From Ciceribacter thiooxidans (GTDB taxonomy: Bacteria; Pseudomonadota; Alphaproteobacteria; Rhizobiales; Rhizobiaceae), in the NCBI RefSeq assembly GCF_014126615.1, contig NZ_CP059896.1, positions 3,517,001 to 3,581,000 on the forward strand: DNA of 64,000 bases, read 5' to 3'. Numbering within the stretch: position 1 is the stretch's first letter; each line of letters opens with the position of its first letter. This document shows positions 50,037 through 58,584 of the stretch, piece after piece. A model generated the notes under the pieces. That model saw nothing but the letters and a program-made list of their open reading frames with translations. It searched no databases and was not told the origin of the DNA. Made by a program: the position numbers and the translations under genes.

Positions 50037-50764
50037 TAGCCGGCGAGCGCCAGCCCCAAAACCACGACAATCCAGCGCAACAACGCCTGAGGAGCACGTC
50101 TGGCGACACCGACGCCGGCATATCCGCCCAGCGCTACGGCAGGCACCATGATGGCGGCGTGGAGCCACGAGATTGCGCCGGCAGACGTAAAGACGATGAT
50201 CGCCACGGCGGCGATGACGATCGACAGAAAGTTCTTCAGCGCGTTGAGACGATGATAGTCGCCGCCGCTGGCAAGTCCCAGCGAGGCGAGCATCATGATG
50301 CCCATACCGGCGCCGAAGAAACCTCCGTAGAAGGACGTTACGGTTTGCAGTGCAAGACCGAGGGGGCTCGCGGGATGGCTCTCACCCGCATTCTTGGGGC
50401 GGAGCTTGGGGCCCGCCGCGAAGATCGCGGTCGCCGCGATCAGCAGCCAAGGCACCATCGCTCGAAAAGCAGGATTCGAGAGCGAAACCAGGAAGAGAGC
50501 GCCACCGAGGGAACCTGCTGCCGAGACGAGCGCCAGCACGATCGCAGCTTTTCCGATCGCCTTCAGTTCGCGCAGATATGCGAGCGTCGAGGTAATGTAA
50601 CCCGGGAACTGGGTGATTGACGAAGTGGCGTTGGCGGCAATTGGCGGAAGGCCGGCGAGCGTCATGGCTCCGAATGTCAGAAACGTACCGCCGCCGGCGA
50701 TGGCATTGATCACGCCCGACAGGAAACCGGCGACAAACAGAAGTACGATGACGGCCAAGGTCAT
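50018..50764 (-). CDS. TSUP family transporter (sulfite exporter TauE/SafE-like)
   Basis: Integral membrane protein of 248 residues with seven to eight hydrophobic segments. The repeated family signatures are seen as [20 protein letters not shown] in the N-half and [20 protein letters not shown] in the C-half. Substrates in this family are organosulfur compounds, sulfite or small carboxylates; which one applies here cannot be told. It converges on and overlaps trmD by 19 nt, and is divergent from rplS across 261 bp. Confidence 0.87.
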   Translation of the reverse strand: MTLAVIVLLFVAGFLSGVINAIAGGGTFLTFGAMTLAGLPPIAANATSSITQFPGYITSTLAYLRELKAIGKAAIVLALVSAAGSLGGALFLVSLSNPAFRAMVPWLLIAATAIFAAGPKLRPKNAGESHPASPLGLALQTVTSFYGGFFGAGMGIMMLASLGLASGGDYHRLNALKNFLSIVIAAVAIIVFTSAGAISWLHAAIMVPAVALGGYAGVGVARRAPQALLRWIVVVLGLALAGYYFVTG

Positions 50765-50853
50765 GATCTCACCCCTCCAGATGCAGGGAATGCATATTCG
50801 TTCTCGCCGCCGCCGACAAGCTCATCCAGAAAGGACAAATGAGGCCGCAGGGG

Positions 50854-50882
50854 GTGACAAGCAGGTTTGTTTCGTGTATTGG
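50854..50882 (+). promoter_or_regulatory. candidate rplS promoter
   Basis: GTGACA (50854-50859), 17 nt, TATTGG (50877-50882). A transcript starting near 50889 would carry about 137 nt of leader before rplS. Confidence 0.4.
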
Positions 50883-51025
50883 CACGCGCGGAAATGGGCT
50901 TTTGCCCGTCTGCCACAACAAAGAACCGCGTAACCGCTCCGACCCATCCGGGTCAACATTCCGAGGCATGACCAAGGGATCACAGTCGAGCGCTCTGGCT
51001 GTTTCAGAAGAAATCGAGGTTAGAC

Positions 51026-51544
51026 ATGAACATCATTCAGCAGCTGGAAGCCGAACAGGCCGCCAAGATCGAAGCCAAGCGCAAGCTCCCGGAATTCTCC
51101 CCGGGCGACACGCTGCGCGTCAACGTCACCGTCAAGGAAGGCAACCGTACCCGCGTACAGGCCTACGAAGGCGTGTGCATCGCACGTTCGGGCGCCGGCA
51201 TCAACGAGAGCTTCACGGTTCGCAAGATTTCCTACGGCGAAGGCGTCGAGCGCGTATTCCCGGTCTACTCGCCGCTCGTCGAAAGCGTCGAAGTCGTTCG
51301 TCGCGGTAAGGTCCGTCGCGCCAAGCTCTACTACCTGCGCGATCGTCGCGGCAAGTCGGCTCGTATCGTCGAGAACACCGGCACCCGTGCTCGCAAGCTC
51401 AACGAAAACGAACGTGCTGCGGTCGCCGAGGAAAAGGCGCGCATCGAAGCTGAGAAGATCGCAGCTGCCCAGGCTCTCGCTGCCGAAAAGGCAGCCGCTG
51501 AAGCCGCTGAAAAGGCTGCAGCCGCCGAAGGCGCAGCAGAGTAA
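51026..51544 (+). CDS. rplS: 50S ribosomal protein bL19
   Basis: Large-subunit protein at the 30S-50S interface. The 172-residue product begins [20 protein letters not shown], has [39 protein letters not shown] and [15 protein letters not shown]. The core is normal; an extra 45-residue tail is almost entirely Ala, Glu and Lys, likely a charged helix, and similar in composition to the rpsP tail. In many proteobacteria rplS follows trmD directly; here a TSUP gene on the other strand intervenes. A strong terminator follows. Confidence 0.97.
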   Translation: MNIIQQLEAEQAAKIEAKRKLPEFSPGDTLRVNVTVKEGNRTRVQAYEGVCIARSGAGINESFTVRKISYGEGVERVFPVYSPLVESVEVVRRGKVRRAKLYYLRDRRGKSARIVENTGTRARKLNENERAAVAEEKARIEAEKIAAAQALAAEKAAAEAAEKAAAAEGAAE

Positions 51545-51585
51545 CTTCTTGAAGGAACGGCTTCGGTCGTTCTGATCGATCCATG

Positions 51586-51619
51586 GCCGGAGCATCGGGA
51601 TAGATGCTCCGGCTTTTTT
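51586..51619 (+). terminator. intrinsic terminator of rplS
   Basis: GCCGGAGCAT (51586-51595) pairs perfectly with ATGCTCCGGC (51604-51613) around an 8-nt loop, followed by six T (51614-51619). Confidence 0.95.
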
Positions 51620-51785
51620 GTTCATGAGGCTTCGGTCTACTTTTGCCCGGTGCGAGGCCGTTCTGCGGCACCTGTCGGGCCAAAGAACTCACATTGCGGC
51701 ATATCCCGGAACCAGGGAGTCCTTGCTCTTGCAACGGTAGAAGAAATTGTGACACTCTGGCGCTGCCACAATTCAGGAGACCAGA

Positions 51786-52583
51786 ATGTTTGTCCGCCGC
51801 GCCGTTCTTGCCGGTCTGTCCTCCCTCTTGCTTGCCCCCTTCGCATCGTTTGCAGCCGATCTGCCGGATCTCGGTGGCAGGACGGTCGTGGTGGTGACGG
51901 AAAATGCCTATCCGCCGCTGCAGTTTGTCGACCCGAAGACCGGTGAGGCTGTGGGTTGGGAATACGACGCGATGAACGAGATCGCAAAGCGCTTGAACTT
52001 CAAGGTCGAGTATCAGAATACGTCTTGGGATGCGATGATCCAGGCGGTCTCGGACGGACAGTATCAGGTCGGCATGACCGGTATCACGATCAAAGACGAT
52101 CGCAAGGAAAAGGTCGACTTTTCGGATCCTTACATGCGGTCGCAGCAGTTGATGCTCGTGCGCGGAGACGAGACGCGTTTCAACGATGCCAAGAGTTTTG
52201 CGGCACTTGAAGGCGGCCTCGTCGGAGCCCAACCCGGCACCAGTCCTTTCTATACCGCAGTCTATGAGATCCTCGACGGGAATGAACAGAACTCTCGGAT
52301 CAAGCTGTTCGAGACATTCGGCGCAACCGTTCAGGCGTTGAAGGTCGGCGACGTCGACCTCGTGTTGACCGACAGTACGGCGGGCGAAGGTTATGTCGCC
52401 GCCTCCAACGGCAGTTTGAAGATTGTCGGTGAGCCGCTTGGCACAGAAGATTTCGGCTTCATTTTCCCGAAGGGGTCCGATCTCGTTGGGCCGGTCAACA
52501 CGGCCATCGCTGCGCTAAAGGCGGACCGCACGTTCGAGACGCTGAACAAGAAGTGGTTCCTCGACTACAAGATGGGCGAATGA
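51786..52583 (+). CDS. ABC transporter substrate-binding protein (polar amino acid type)
   Basis: Periplasmic solute-binding protein of family 3. The 265-residue product has a signal peptide (RRAVLAGLSSLLLAPFASFA), then VVVVTENAYPPLQFVDPKTG and the family signature GWEYDAMNEIAKRLNFKVEY, plus QYQVGMTGITIKDDRKEKVD. The ligand is probably a polar amino acid, but it cannot be specified. CAGGAGA lies just upstream of the ATG. The permease follows 37 nt later. Confidence 0.92.
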   Translation: MFVRRAVLAGLSSLLLAPFASFAADLPDLGGRTVVVVTENAYPPLQFVDPKTGEAVGWEYDAMNEIAKRLNFKVEYQNTSWDAMIQAVSDGQYQVGMTGITIKDDRKEKVDFSDPYMRSQQLMLVRGDETRFNDAKSFAALEGGLVGAQPGTSPFYTAVYEILDGNEQNSRIKLFETFGATVQALKVGDVDLVLTDSTAGEGYVAASNGSLKIVGEPLGTEDFGFIFPKGSDLVGPVNTAIAALKADRTFETLNKKWFLDYKMGE

Positions 52584-52620
52584 CCACGTTCCTCCGTAAT
52601 CCGGGCGGGGCGCTTGTCTG

Positions 52621-53445
52621 ATGGGCTTCCAGACTTTGACGGGTGCGAGTGACCGAGGCGATCGGCCATGGTGGCTGTTCGCTTTTGTCCTGATTGCAGT
52701 CGCCATTGCCGCGATTGTCGTCTTCAACGATCTGTATACGCAAGTCTTCCAGACAGTCGCGGCCGGATTGGGGGTAACGATCTTCGTCACGCTTGCTGGT
52801 TTCGGGCTGGCGATGGTCCTGGGGCTGCTTATTGCGCTGCTCGGTATGGCGCAGAACAATGTCATGCGTCAGGTCGCACGCTTCTATGTCGAAGTCATCC
52901 GTGGCGTGCCGATTCTGGTGTTGTTGTTCTACATCGCCTTTGTGGGTGCTCCCGGGTTCGTCGCGCTCTACAACGTGATTACCGCGCCACTGGTTGCGGC
53001 TGGCCTTGGTGAGCCGCTGGTTGTGCGCGATATTTCGTTGATGTGGCGGGCCATTATCGCGCTGATGATCGGCTATTCAGCATTTATCGCGGAGATATTT
53101 CGCGCCGGATTCCAGTCGATCGACAAGGGCCAGGTCGAAGCGGCGATGGCGCTTGGTCTCAATCGCTATCAGCGGTTCCGTCTCGTGGTCTTTCCGCAGG
53201 CGATCCGCGTGGTCTTTCCGCCACTGTCGAATGACTTTGTCGCCATGGTCAAGGACTCGTCGCTGGTCTCCGTTCTCGGAGTCGCCGACATTACGCAGAT
53301 GGCCAAGGTCTATGCTTCCGGCTCCTTTCGCTTCTTCGAGACGTATTCGATCGTCGCCTATATCTATCTGCTGCTAACGGTAGGACTATCGCTTATCCTC
53401 CGCCGTCTCGAACGCCGGATGCGAGGGAAGTACGCGGCGGCCTGA
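52621..53445 (+). CDS. ABC transporter permease (polar amino acid type, HisM/GlnP family)
   Basis: Inner membrane permease of 274 residues with about five transmembrane segments. The N-terminal LGVTIFVTLAGFGLAMVLGL is typical of HEQRo-type amino-acid permeases and the cytoplasmic EAA loop is EAAMALGLNRYQRFRLVVFP. It follows the substrate-binding gene at 37 nt. No ATPase gene is present on either side, so the complex must borrow an ATPase encoded elsewhere. Confidence 0.92.
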   Translation: MGFQTLTGASDRGDRPWWLFAFVLIAVAIAAIVVFNDLYTQVFQTVAAGLGVTIFVTLAGFGLAMVLGLLIALLGMAQNNVMRQVARFYVEVIRGVPILVLLFYIAFVGAPGFVALYNVITAPLVAAGLGEPLVVRDISLMWRAIIALMIGYSAFIAEIFRAGFQSIDKGQVEAAMALGLNRYQRFRLVVFPQAIRVVFPPLSNDFVAMVKDSSLVSVLGVADITQMAKVYASGSFRFFETYSIVAYIYLLLTVGLSLILRRLERRMRGKYAAA

Positions 53446-53482
53446 CTGGTCGATCGATCCATACGGGAGCGCAATTTGATTG

Positions 53483-53502
53483 CCGGTTTTCGCGAAAACT
53501 GG
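53483..53502. repeat. 20-bp palindrome upstream of leuC
   Basis: CCGGTTTTCG directly abuts CGAAAACTGG, a palindrome with one mismatched pair. It lies in the 262-nt gap between the ABC permease and leuC, about 200 nt before leuC. It may be part of a dispersed palindromic element or an operator; a genome-wide count would tell. Confidence 0.4.
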
Positions 53503-53707
53503 TATGAGCGCGCCGATGGAATCTAAGTTCGGATGTCTCGCGCCTCATATTTTCGTGCTGCAGGACCGCAAGCGGTTGCCGGCACGGTTTTTTGCGCGCG
53601 TCTCCGGGGCGCTAAACAGCCGCCTATCCTGATCGGCCGACCTTTTGAGCCGCAGGCGATTTCCGCCCGCCAAGATCCCGCTCCATTCACTCACGGAAGT
53701 TGACATC

Positions 53708-55117
53708 ATGAGCGCACCCCGCACCCTTTACGACAAGATCTGGGACGACCATCTGGTCGACCAGCAGGACGATGGCACCTGTCTGATCTACATCGATCGC
53801 CATTTGGTCCACGAGGTCACGAGCCCGCAGGCGTTCGAAGGCCTTCGTATGGCCGGCCGCGCTGTTCATGCGCCGCAGAAGACGCTGGCGGTCGTCGATC
53901 ACAACGTGCCGACCACCCCCGATCGCGCCGAGGGCATTAAGAACGAAGAGAGCCGGATCCAGGTCGAGGCACTCGCCAAGAACGCCGCCGATTTCGACGT
54001 CGAGTACTATTCCGAAAAGGACAAGCGTCAGGGCATCGTTCATATCGTCGGCCCCGAGCAGGGCTTCACGCTTCCGGGCATGACCATTGTTTGCGGTGAC
54101 AGTCACACGTCGACGCACGGGGCCTTTGGCTCACTCGCGCACGGCATCGGCACGTCGGAGGTCGAACATGTGCTGGCGACCCAGACGCTGATCCAGAAGA
54201 AGGCGAAGAACATGCTGGTGCGCGTCGACGGCAAGTTGCCGGAAGGCGTCACCGCCAAGGACATCATCCTCGCCATCATCGGCGAGATCGGCACCGCAGG
54301 CGGTACCGGCCACGTCATCGAGTTCGCCGGCGAGGCGATCCGGTCGCTGTCGATGGAAGGCCGCATGACGGTTTGCAACATGACGATCGAAGGCGGCGCT
54401 CGCGCCGGCCTGATCGCCCCGGACGAAAAGACCTTCGAATACATCAAGGACAAGCCGCGCGCGCCGAAGGGCGAGGCCTGGGATCAGGCCGTCGCCTACT
54501 GGAAGACGCTGCATACGGATGAAGGCGCGCACTTCGACAAGGTTGTCGTGCTCGACGCCGCCAACCTGCCGCCGATCGTCTCCTGGGGCTCCTCGCCGGA
54601 AGACGTCGTGTCGATTGAGGGCGTCGTTCCGAACCCGGACGAGATCGCCGATGAGAACAAGCGCGCCTCCAAGTGGCGGGCGCTCGATTACATGGGCCTG
54701 AAGCCGGGCACGAAGATGACCGACATCGCCATCGACCGCGTCTTCATCGGTTCGTGCACCAATGGCCGCATCGAGGATCTGCGCGCCGCCGCCAAGGTAC
54801 TGGAAGGCAAGAAGGTGGCGTCCACGGTCTCGGCCATGGTCGTGCCGGGCTCCGGTCTCGTCAAGGAACAGGCGGAAGCCGAGGGCCTGGACAAGATCTT
54901 CAAGGATGCCGGCTTCGAATGGCGCGAACCGGGCTGTTCGATGTGCCTCGCGATGAACGACGATCGTCTGAAGCCCGGCGAACGTTGCGCCTCGACGTCC
55001 AACCGCAATTTCGAGGGTCGTCAGGGCTATAAGGGTCGGACACACCTCGTCTCGCCCGCCATGGCTGCCGCCGCCGCCATTGCCGGTCACTTCGTCGACG
55101 TCCGCGACTGGAAATAA
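53708..55117 (+). CDS. leuC: 3-isopropylmalate dehydratase large subunit
   Basis: Aconitase-family [4Fe-4S] enzyme that isomerises 2- to 3-isopropylmalate in leucine synthesis, with LeuD as small subunit. The 469-residue product begins [17 protein letters not shown], has the cluster ligands in [21 protein letters not shown], [14 protein letters not shown] and [13 protein letters not shown], and the substrate loop [15 protein letters not shown] 53708 is used. leuD and leuB are not in the window. A terminator follows at 55142. The upstream 262 nt have no Leu-rich leader peptide. Confidence 0.97.
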   Translation: MSAPRTLYDKIWDDHLVDQQDDGTCLIYIDRHLVHEVTSPQAFEGLRMAGRAVHAPQKTLAVVDHNVPTTPDRAEGIKNEESRIQVEALAKNAADFDVEYYSEKDKRQGIVHIVGPEQGFTLPGMTIVCGDSHTSTHGAFGSLAHGIGTSEVEHVLATQTLIQKKAKNMLVRVDGKLPEGVTAKDIILAIIGEIGTAGGTGHVIEFAGEAIRSLSMEGRMTVCNMTIEGGARAGLIAPDEKTFEYIKDKPRAPKGEAWDQAVAYWKTLHTDEGAHFDKVVVLDAANLPPIVSWGSSPEDVVSIEGVVPNPDEIADENKRASKWRALDYMGLKPGTKMTDIAIDRVFIGSCTNGRIEDLRAAAKVLEGKKVASTVSAMVVPGSGLVKEQAEAEGLDKIFKDAGFEWREPGCSMCLAMNDDRLKPGERCASTSNRNFEGRQGYKGRTHLVSPAMAAAAAIAGHFVDVRDWK

Positions 55118-55141
55118 CGAGGCCGTCACACGTGTTTCTGA

Positions 55142-55168
55142 ATGCCGCTCCAAACGGGGCGGCATTTT
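55142..55168 (+). terminator. intrinsic terminator of leuC
   Basis: ATGCCGCTCC (55142-55151) pairs with GGGGCGGCAT (55156-55165) over 10 positions (one G-U) with a 4-nt loop, then T residues to 55168. Confidence 0.85.
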
Positions 55169-55233
55169 GCGTTCGATAGCCTCCCGACCTGTGGCATGCT
55201 GCGTGCACGGAAAGCGACGAGGGCATAGCGGCG

Positions 55234-55782
55234 ATGAATGATGATGGCGGCCCGGCGGCAATCAAGATGCAACGGCGGGTCTTCCTGTTGCGACATGCGA
55301 AATCAGATTGGCCGGGCGGGACCGAGGACTACGAACGTCCGCTTGCAAAGCGCGGCCGAAAGGCGGCCTTGCTCATCGCAGATTACTTGGTGAAGAAGAG
55401 CCTGAAGCCGGACCTCGTGCTCGTCTCCGGAGCGCGACGAACGCAGGAGACCTGGGCTATTGTCGAGAGCCGGCTGACAAGGACTGCCGAGATACGCATT
55501 CTCAGGACACTGTACGACGCACCTGCGGAGCGCATTCTTGCGCTTCTGAGGGATCTCGATCCCAGATATCGTGAGGTGTTGGTGCTCTCCCACAATCCCG
55601 GCCTCCAGGAGGCCGCACTTCGGCTCGCCGGCAAGGGGGAAGGGGATGCGTTGACGCGCCAGCGAGAGAAGTTTCCCACGGCAGCGCTCGCCTGCATCCT
55701 TTTCGACGTGGCAGGTTGGAGCCAAATTGGCGAGGGGAACGGATACCTCGAGCGGTTCGTCGTACCGCGATCGCTCGCATGA
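55234..55782 (+). CDS. SixA-like histidine phosphatase
   Basis: Histidine phosphatase superfamily member of 182 residues. The catalytic RHG-type motif is LLRHAKSDW (Arg-His), with a second Arg in SGARRTQETW and a second His in LVLSHNPGLQEAA, the SixA arrangement. SixA in E. coli dephosphorylates phosphohistidine proteins; the target here is unknown. The start is probably ATG 55234 (GAGGG 9-13 nt upstream); ATG 55267 (MQRRVFLLRH) is an alternative. It converges on the L,D-transpeptidase gene. Confidence 0.85.
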   Translation: MNDDGGPAAIKMQRRVFLLRHAKSDWPGGTEDYERPLAKRGRKAALLIADYLVKKSLKPDLVLVSGARRTQETWAIVESRLTRTAEIRILRTLYDAPAERILALLRDLDPRYREVLVLSHNPGLQEAALRLAGKGEGDALTRQREKFPTAALACILFDVAGWSQIGEGNGYLERFVVPRSLA

Positions 55783-55799
55783 ACCGCTGACGGCAGGCC

Positions 55800-56351
55800 C
55801 TAAAGAATGCGAATACGTGTGCCACGACGGAAATGACGGATGAGGCGCAGCATGTCTTCGCGCCTAACCGCGACGCAGCCCTCGGTCGGCGTATAGCCGG
55901 GGCGTGCCAGATGAAAGAAGATCGCCGACCCGCCCCCTCGCCGGCGTGACGAAATATTCCAGTCCATGACCAGGCATATGTCGTACAGTGTGTCGTCGCG
56001 CATCAGCCGTTCGTGGCTTGCAGCAAAAGGTGCCGAAACCGGCCGGTTGTAGGCGGCATGTTGCGGCGCGTCGCACCACAGCATGCCGGCCTTTGTCCGG
56101 ACCATGGGCAAGGCGGTGACGAGATTCCTGATTCGGTCGCCCCGGAAATAGCCGCCCAACAGCCGCATCGTCGCGCGGGGGGACCCTCCATCACCCTCCT
56201 TCTTGCAGAGAACCGTGCCGGCTCGACCCCAGGCGGCGGGCAGACGAAGGATACCGAATTGCAGGATGGCCCGCGAGCGATCACGTGGTGCGGCGCGAAG
56301 CACGACCGGTTGGTCGCCGCTGGCAGAGTGTTTGCGAAGGGACGACTTCAC
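55800..56351 (-). CDS. L,D-transpeptidase family protein (YkuD-like)
   Basis: Protein of about 183 residues carrying the YkuD catalytic core: a conserved His in AIFFHLARPGYTPTEGC and the nucleophile Cys in TEGCVAVRREDM, where family members usually have S/T-x-G-C. The frame remains open far upstream over the antisense of cenR; I set the start at GTG 56351, where recognisable family sequence begins (VLRAAPRDRSRAILQFG). No clear signal peptide is seen with this start. It is divergent from cenR, the presumed envelope regulator, with 126 nt between them. Confidence 0.75.
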   Translation of the reverse strand: MKSSLRKHSASGDQPVVLRAAPRDRSRAILQFGILRLPAAWGRAGTVLCKKEGDGGSPRATMRLLGGYFRGDRIRNLVTALPMVRTKAGMLWCDAPQHAAYNRPVSAPFAASHERLMRDDTLYDICLVMDWNISSRRRGGGSAIFFHLARPGYTPTEGCVAVRREDMLRLIRHFRRGTRIRIL

Positions 56352-56477
56352 GAGATTTTGCCTTGCCTGTGACTCGTTGTATTCATAGCAGCGGAAACGA
56401 TAATAAAGCGCTTGGTGCTGCCGAACCCGGATTTTAGATCCGGCACGGAAAGCGGGCGTAACACAAGAGGCGAAATC

Positions 56478-57161
56478 ATGACGGCGCGGACGATTCTTCT
56501 TGTAGACGATGACGAAGACCTGCGGCAAACGCTCATCGAACAATTGTCGCTTTACGAGGAATTCTCTCTTCTTCAGGAAGAGACCGCGGCAAGGGGTATC
56601 CAGACGGCTCGCAACGCACAGGTCGATCTTCTCATCATGGATGTCGGTCTCCCCGACATGGACGGGCGAGAGGCAGTGAAATTGCTGCGCAAGAACGGAT
56701 TCAAGGCGCCTGTTATCATGCTCACCGGGCATGACACGGATTCGGATACCATCCTCGGGCTGGAAGCGGGCGCGAACGATTACGTAACGAAGCCATTCCG
56801 TTTTGCCGTGCTGCTTGCGCGTATCCGAGCCCAGCTTCGCCAGCACGAGCACAGCGAAGACGCCACCTTTACGGTCGGTCCCTATCTGTTCAAGCCGAGC
56901 CAGAAGCTGTTGACCACGGAAGATGGCAGGAAAATCCGCTTGACCGAAAAGGAAGCGGCGATCATCCGTTATCTTTACCGGGCCGACCAGAAGGTGGTCA
57001 CTCGCGACGTGCTTCTGGAGGAGGTCTGGGGTTACAATTCCGGCGTAACCACCCATACTCTGGAAACCCACGTCTATCGACTGCGCCAGAAAATCGAGCA
57101 AGATCCCTCGAATGCCGAAATTCTGGTGACAGAGAACGGCGGTTACAAGATCGTCCCCTGA
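56478..57161 (+). CDS. cenR: OmpR-family response regulator CenR
   Basis: DNA-binding response regulator of 227 residues. The receiver domain has ILLVDDDEDLRQTL (acidic pocket), phospho-acceptor Asp about residue 55 in LLIMDVGLPDMDG and the YVTKPF lysine; the C-terminal winged helix has LTEKEAAIIRYLYRA, GYNSGVTTHTLETHVYRLRQ and LVTENGGYKIVP. The whole reads like CenR, the cell-envelope regulator of Caulobacter and rhizobia. Its kinase CenK is not in the window. ATG 56478 has AGAGGCGA upstream. A cNMP-binding protein gene follows 15 nt later. Confidence 0.8.
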   Translation: MTARTILLVDDDEDLRQTLIEQLSLYEEFSLLQEETAARGIQTARNAQVDLLIMDVGLPDMDGREAVKLLRKNGFKAPVIMLTGHDTDSDTILGLEAGANDYVTKPFRFAVLLARIRAQLRQHEHSEDATFTVGPYLFKPSQKLLTTEDGRKIRLTEKEAAIIRYLYRADQKVVTRDVLLEEVWGYNSGVTTHTLETHVYRLRQKIEQDPSNAEILVTENGGYKIVP

Positions 57162-57176
57162 TTCGGAAAGGCCGCA

Positions 57177-57632
57177 ATGGCGCTGAGCGACGACATAGAG
57201 CTGCTTTCATGTGTGCCCCTGTTTCAGGGCCTCGACAAGGACCAGTTGCGCCTCATTGCCTTCGGTGCCGAGCATCGTACCGTCGCAGCGGGGCAAGCCC
57301 TGTTCCGCGAAAGGTCTCCGGCCGAATGCGCTTACGTCTTATCGAGAGGGCGGCTGGAGTTATCGATCTTTGGGCGAGGGGGAAAACCGAAGGTCGAAGC
57401 AGTCGCCGATCGGGGAATGATGCTCTCCGAACTGGCGCTCGTGACCATGGTCGAGCGAAAGTATACGGCGATCGCATTGGAGGACTGTGAAGTGATCCGT
57501 ATTACCCGGGCCATGTTCCACCGCCTGCTGGAGGAGTATCCCGCCATGGCCGCAGTCGTGCAGGAGCGCATCCGGCTGTCGCTGCGGTCGCTGGTCGAAG
57601 GAAGCGCCGCATTGGCGCCACGCTTCGAATAG
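57177..57632 (+). CDS. single-domain cyclic nucleotide-binding (Crp-like) protein
   Basis: Protein of 151 residues made of one cNMP-binding beta-barrel: LLSCVPLFQGLDKDQLRLIA, TVAAGQALFRERSPAECAYVLSRG (split: AAGQALFRE and AYVLSRGRLEL), and MLSELALVTMVERKYTAIAL, where the phosphate-binding cassette would lie. There is no C-terminal DNA-binding helix-turn-helix. GGAAAGG precedes the ATG and the gene is 15 nt after cenR, so the two are likely co-transcribed. Ligand binding is uncertain because the cassette Arg is not in the classical RSA(T) context. Confidence 0.85.
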   Translation: MALSDDIELLSCVPLFQGLDKDQLRLIAFGAEHRTVAAGQALFRERSPAECAYVLSRGRLELSIFGRGGKPKVEAVADRGMMLSELALVTMVERKYTAIALEDCEVIRITRAMFHRLLEEYPAMAAVVQERIRLSLRSLVEGSAALAPRFE

Positions 57633-57640
57633 ACAGGTCT

Positions 57641-58444
57641 TCAGGCCGAAAAACGTGCCGTCACAGGAACGTGATCCGACGGCCTTTCCCACCCGCGAGC
57701 CTCCTTCAGGACTTCAATGCTGTCGAGGTGCGCTCCGAGATCCGGGGACGACCAGATATGGTCCAACCGCCGGCCGCGGTCGGCTGCTGCCCAGTCTTTC
57801 GCCCGATAGCTCCACCAGGTGTAGAGCTTTTGGGACGGATCCACGGATTGCCGCATCAGGTCGAGCCACCCTCCGCGGCTGACGACTTCCAGAAGACCGT
57901 CGGTCTCGGCCGGCGTATGGCTGACGATCTTCAGCATCTGCTTGTGAGACCAGACGTCATTCTCGAATGGCGCAATGTTGAGATCTCCGACAAGGATCGA
58001 TGAGATGCCTGGCTCCGCATCTGCTCGCAGGGACTTCATCTCGTCCACGAATTTGAGCTTGTGTGCAAACTTGGGATTGACTGTCGGGTCCGGCTCGTCG
58101 CCACCCGCGGGAACGTAGAAATTATGGAGGCGAATACGCTTACCCGACCACTCGAATATCGCGGATATATGGCGTGCGTCACCCATTCCGCAGTAGTCTT
58201 GGCGGTGATTCTCGCTGAGTGGCAGTCGTGAAACGATCGCCACCCCGTGGTAACCTTTTTGCCCGTGAAGAATGATGTTGTCGTATCCGAGCTCCCGAAG
58301 AGCATCCGCCGGGAACTCGTCATTTTGGCATTTGATTTCCTGAAGGCACAGGATATCGGGTCTGAACTGCTCAAGGAATTGCACGACAATCGGCAACCGC
58401 AGCCGCACGGAGTTGATGTTCCATGTGGTGATCGAAAGAGCCAC
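57641..58444 (-). CDS. xth: exodeoxyribonuclease III (AP endonuclease)
   Basis: Magnesium-dependent AP endonuclease / 3'-5' exonuclease in base-excision repair. The 267-residue product has the EEP-fold signatures TTWNINSVRLRLP, CLQEIKCQNDEFP (catalytic Glu), FYVPAGGDEPD, VGDLNIAP (Asp-Asn), and YTWWSYRAKDW...RGRRLDHIW with the terminal SDHVPV His. Converges on the cNMP gene with 8 nt between stops. It is downstream of lolA after 140 nt on the same strand. Confidence 0.94.
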   Translation of the reverse strand: MALSITTWNINSVRLRLPIVVQFLEQFRPDILCLQEIKCQNDEFPADALRELGYDNIILHGQKGYHGVAIVSRLPLSENHRQDYCGMGDARHISAIFEWSGKRIRLHNFYVPAGGDEPDPTVNPKFAHKLKFVDEMKSLRADAEPGISSILVGDLNIAPFENDVWSHKQMLKIVSHTPAETDGLLEVVSRGGWLDLMRQSVDPSQKLYTWWSYRAKDWAAADRGRRLDHIWSSPDLGAHLDSIEVLKEARGWERPSDHVPVTARFSA

Positions 58445-58584
58445 TGCGATTTTCTCCTTCTCGCGGACGGTAAGCGGTCAGCAAACGTGCATGCAGAATT
58501 AGGAGGTTCTATTCGCCGTGGATAGTCGAGAGCCGGACGCTCTGACGGCGATGCGGCCCTTCTCCACAAGACAATCCGGAGATG

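Noticed and set aside
53446..53707. Leucine leader peptide in front of leuC.
   Set aside because: The small ORF beginning at 53504 has scattered Leu codons only and no clear attenuator with a T-run positioned before leuC.
56352..57101. Long 5' extension of the L,D-transpeptidase frame across the antisense of cenR.
   Set aside because: The extension carries no family similarity and overlaps cenR completely; the GTG at 56351 is a more reasonable start.
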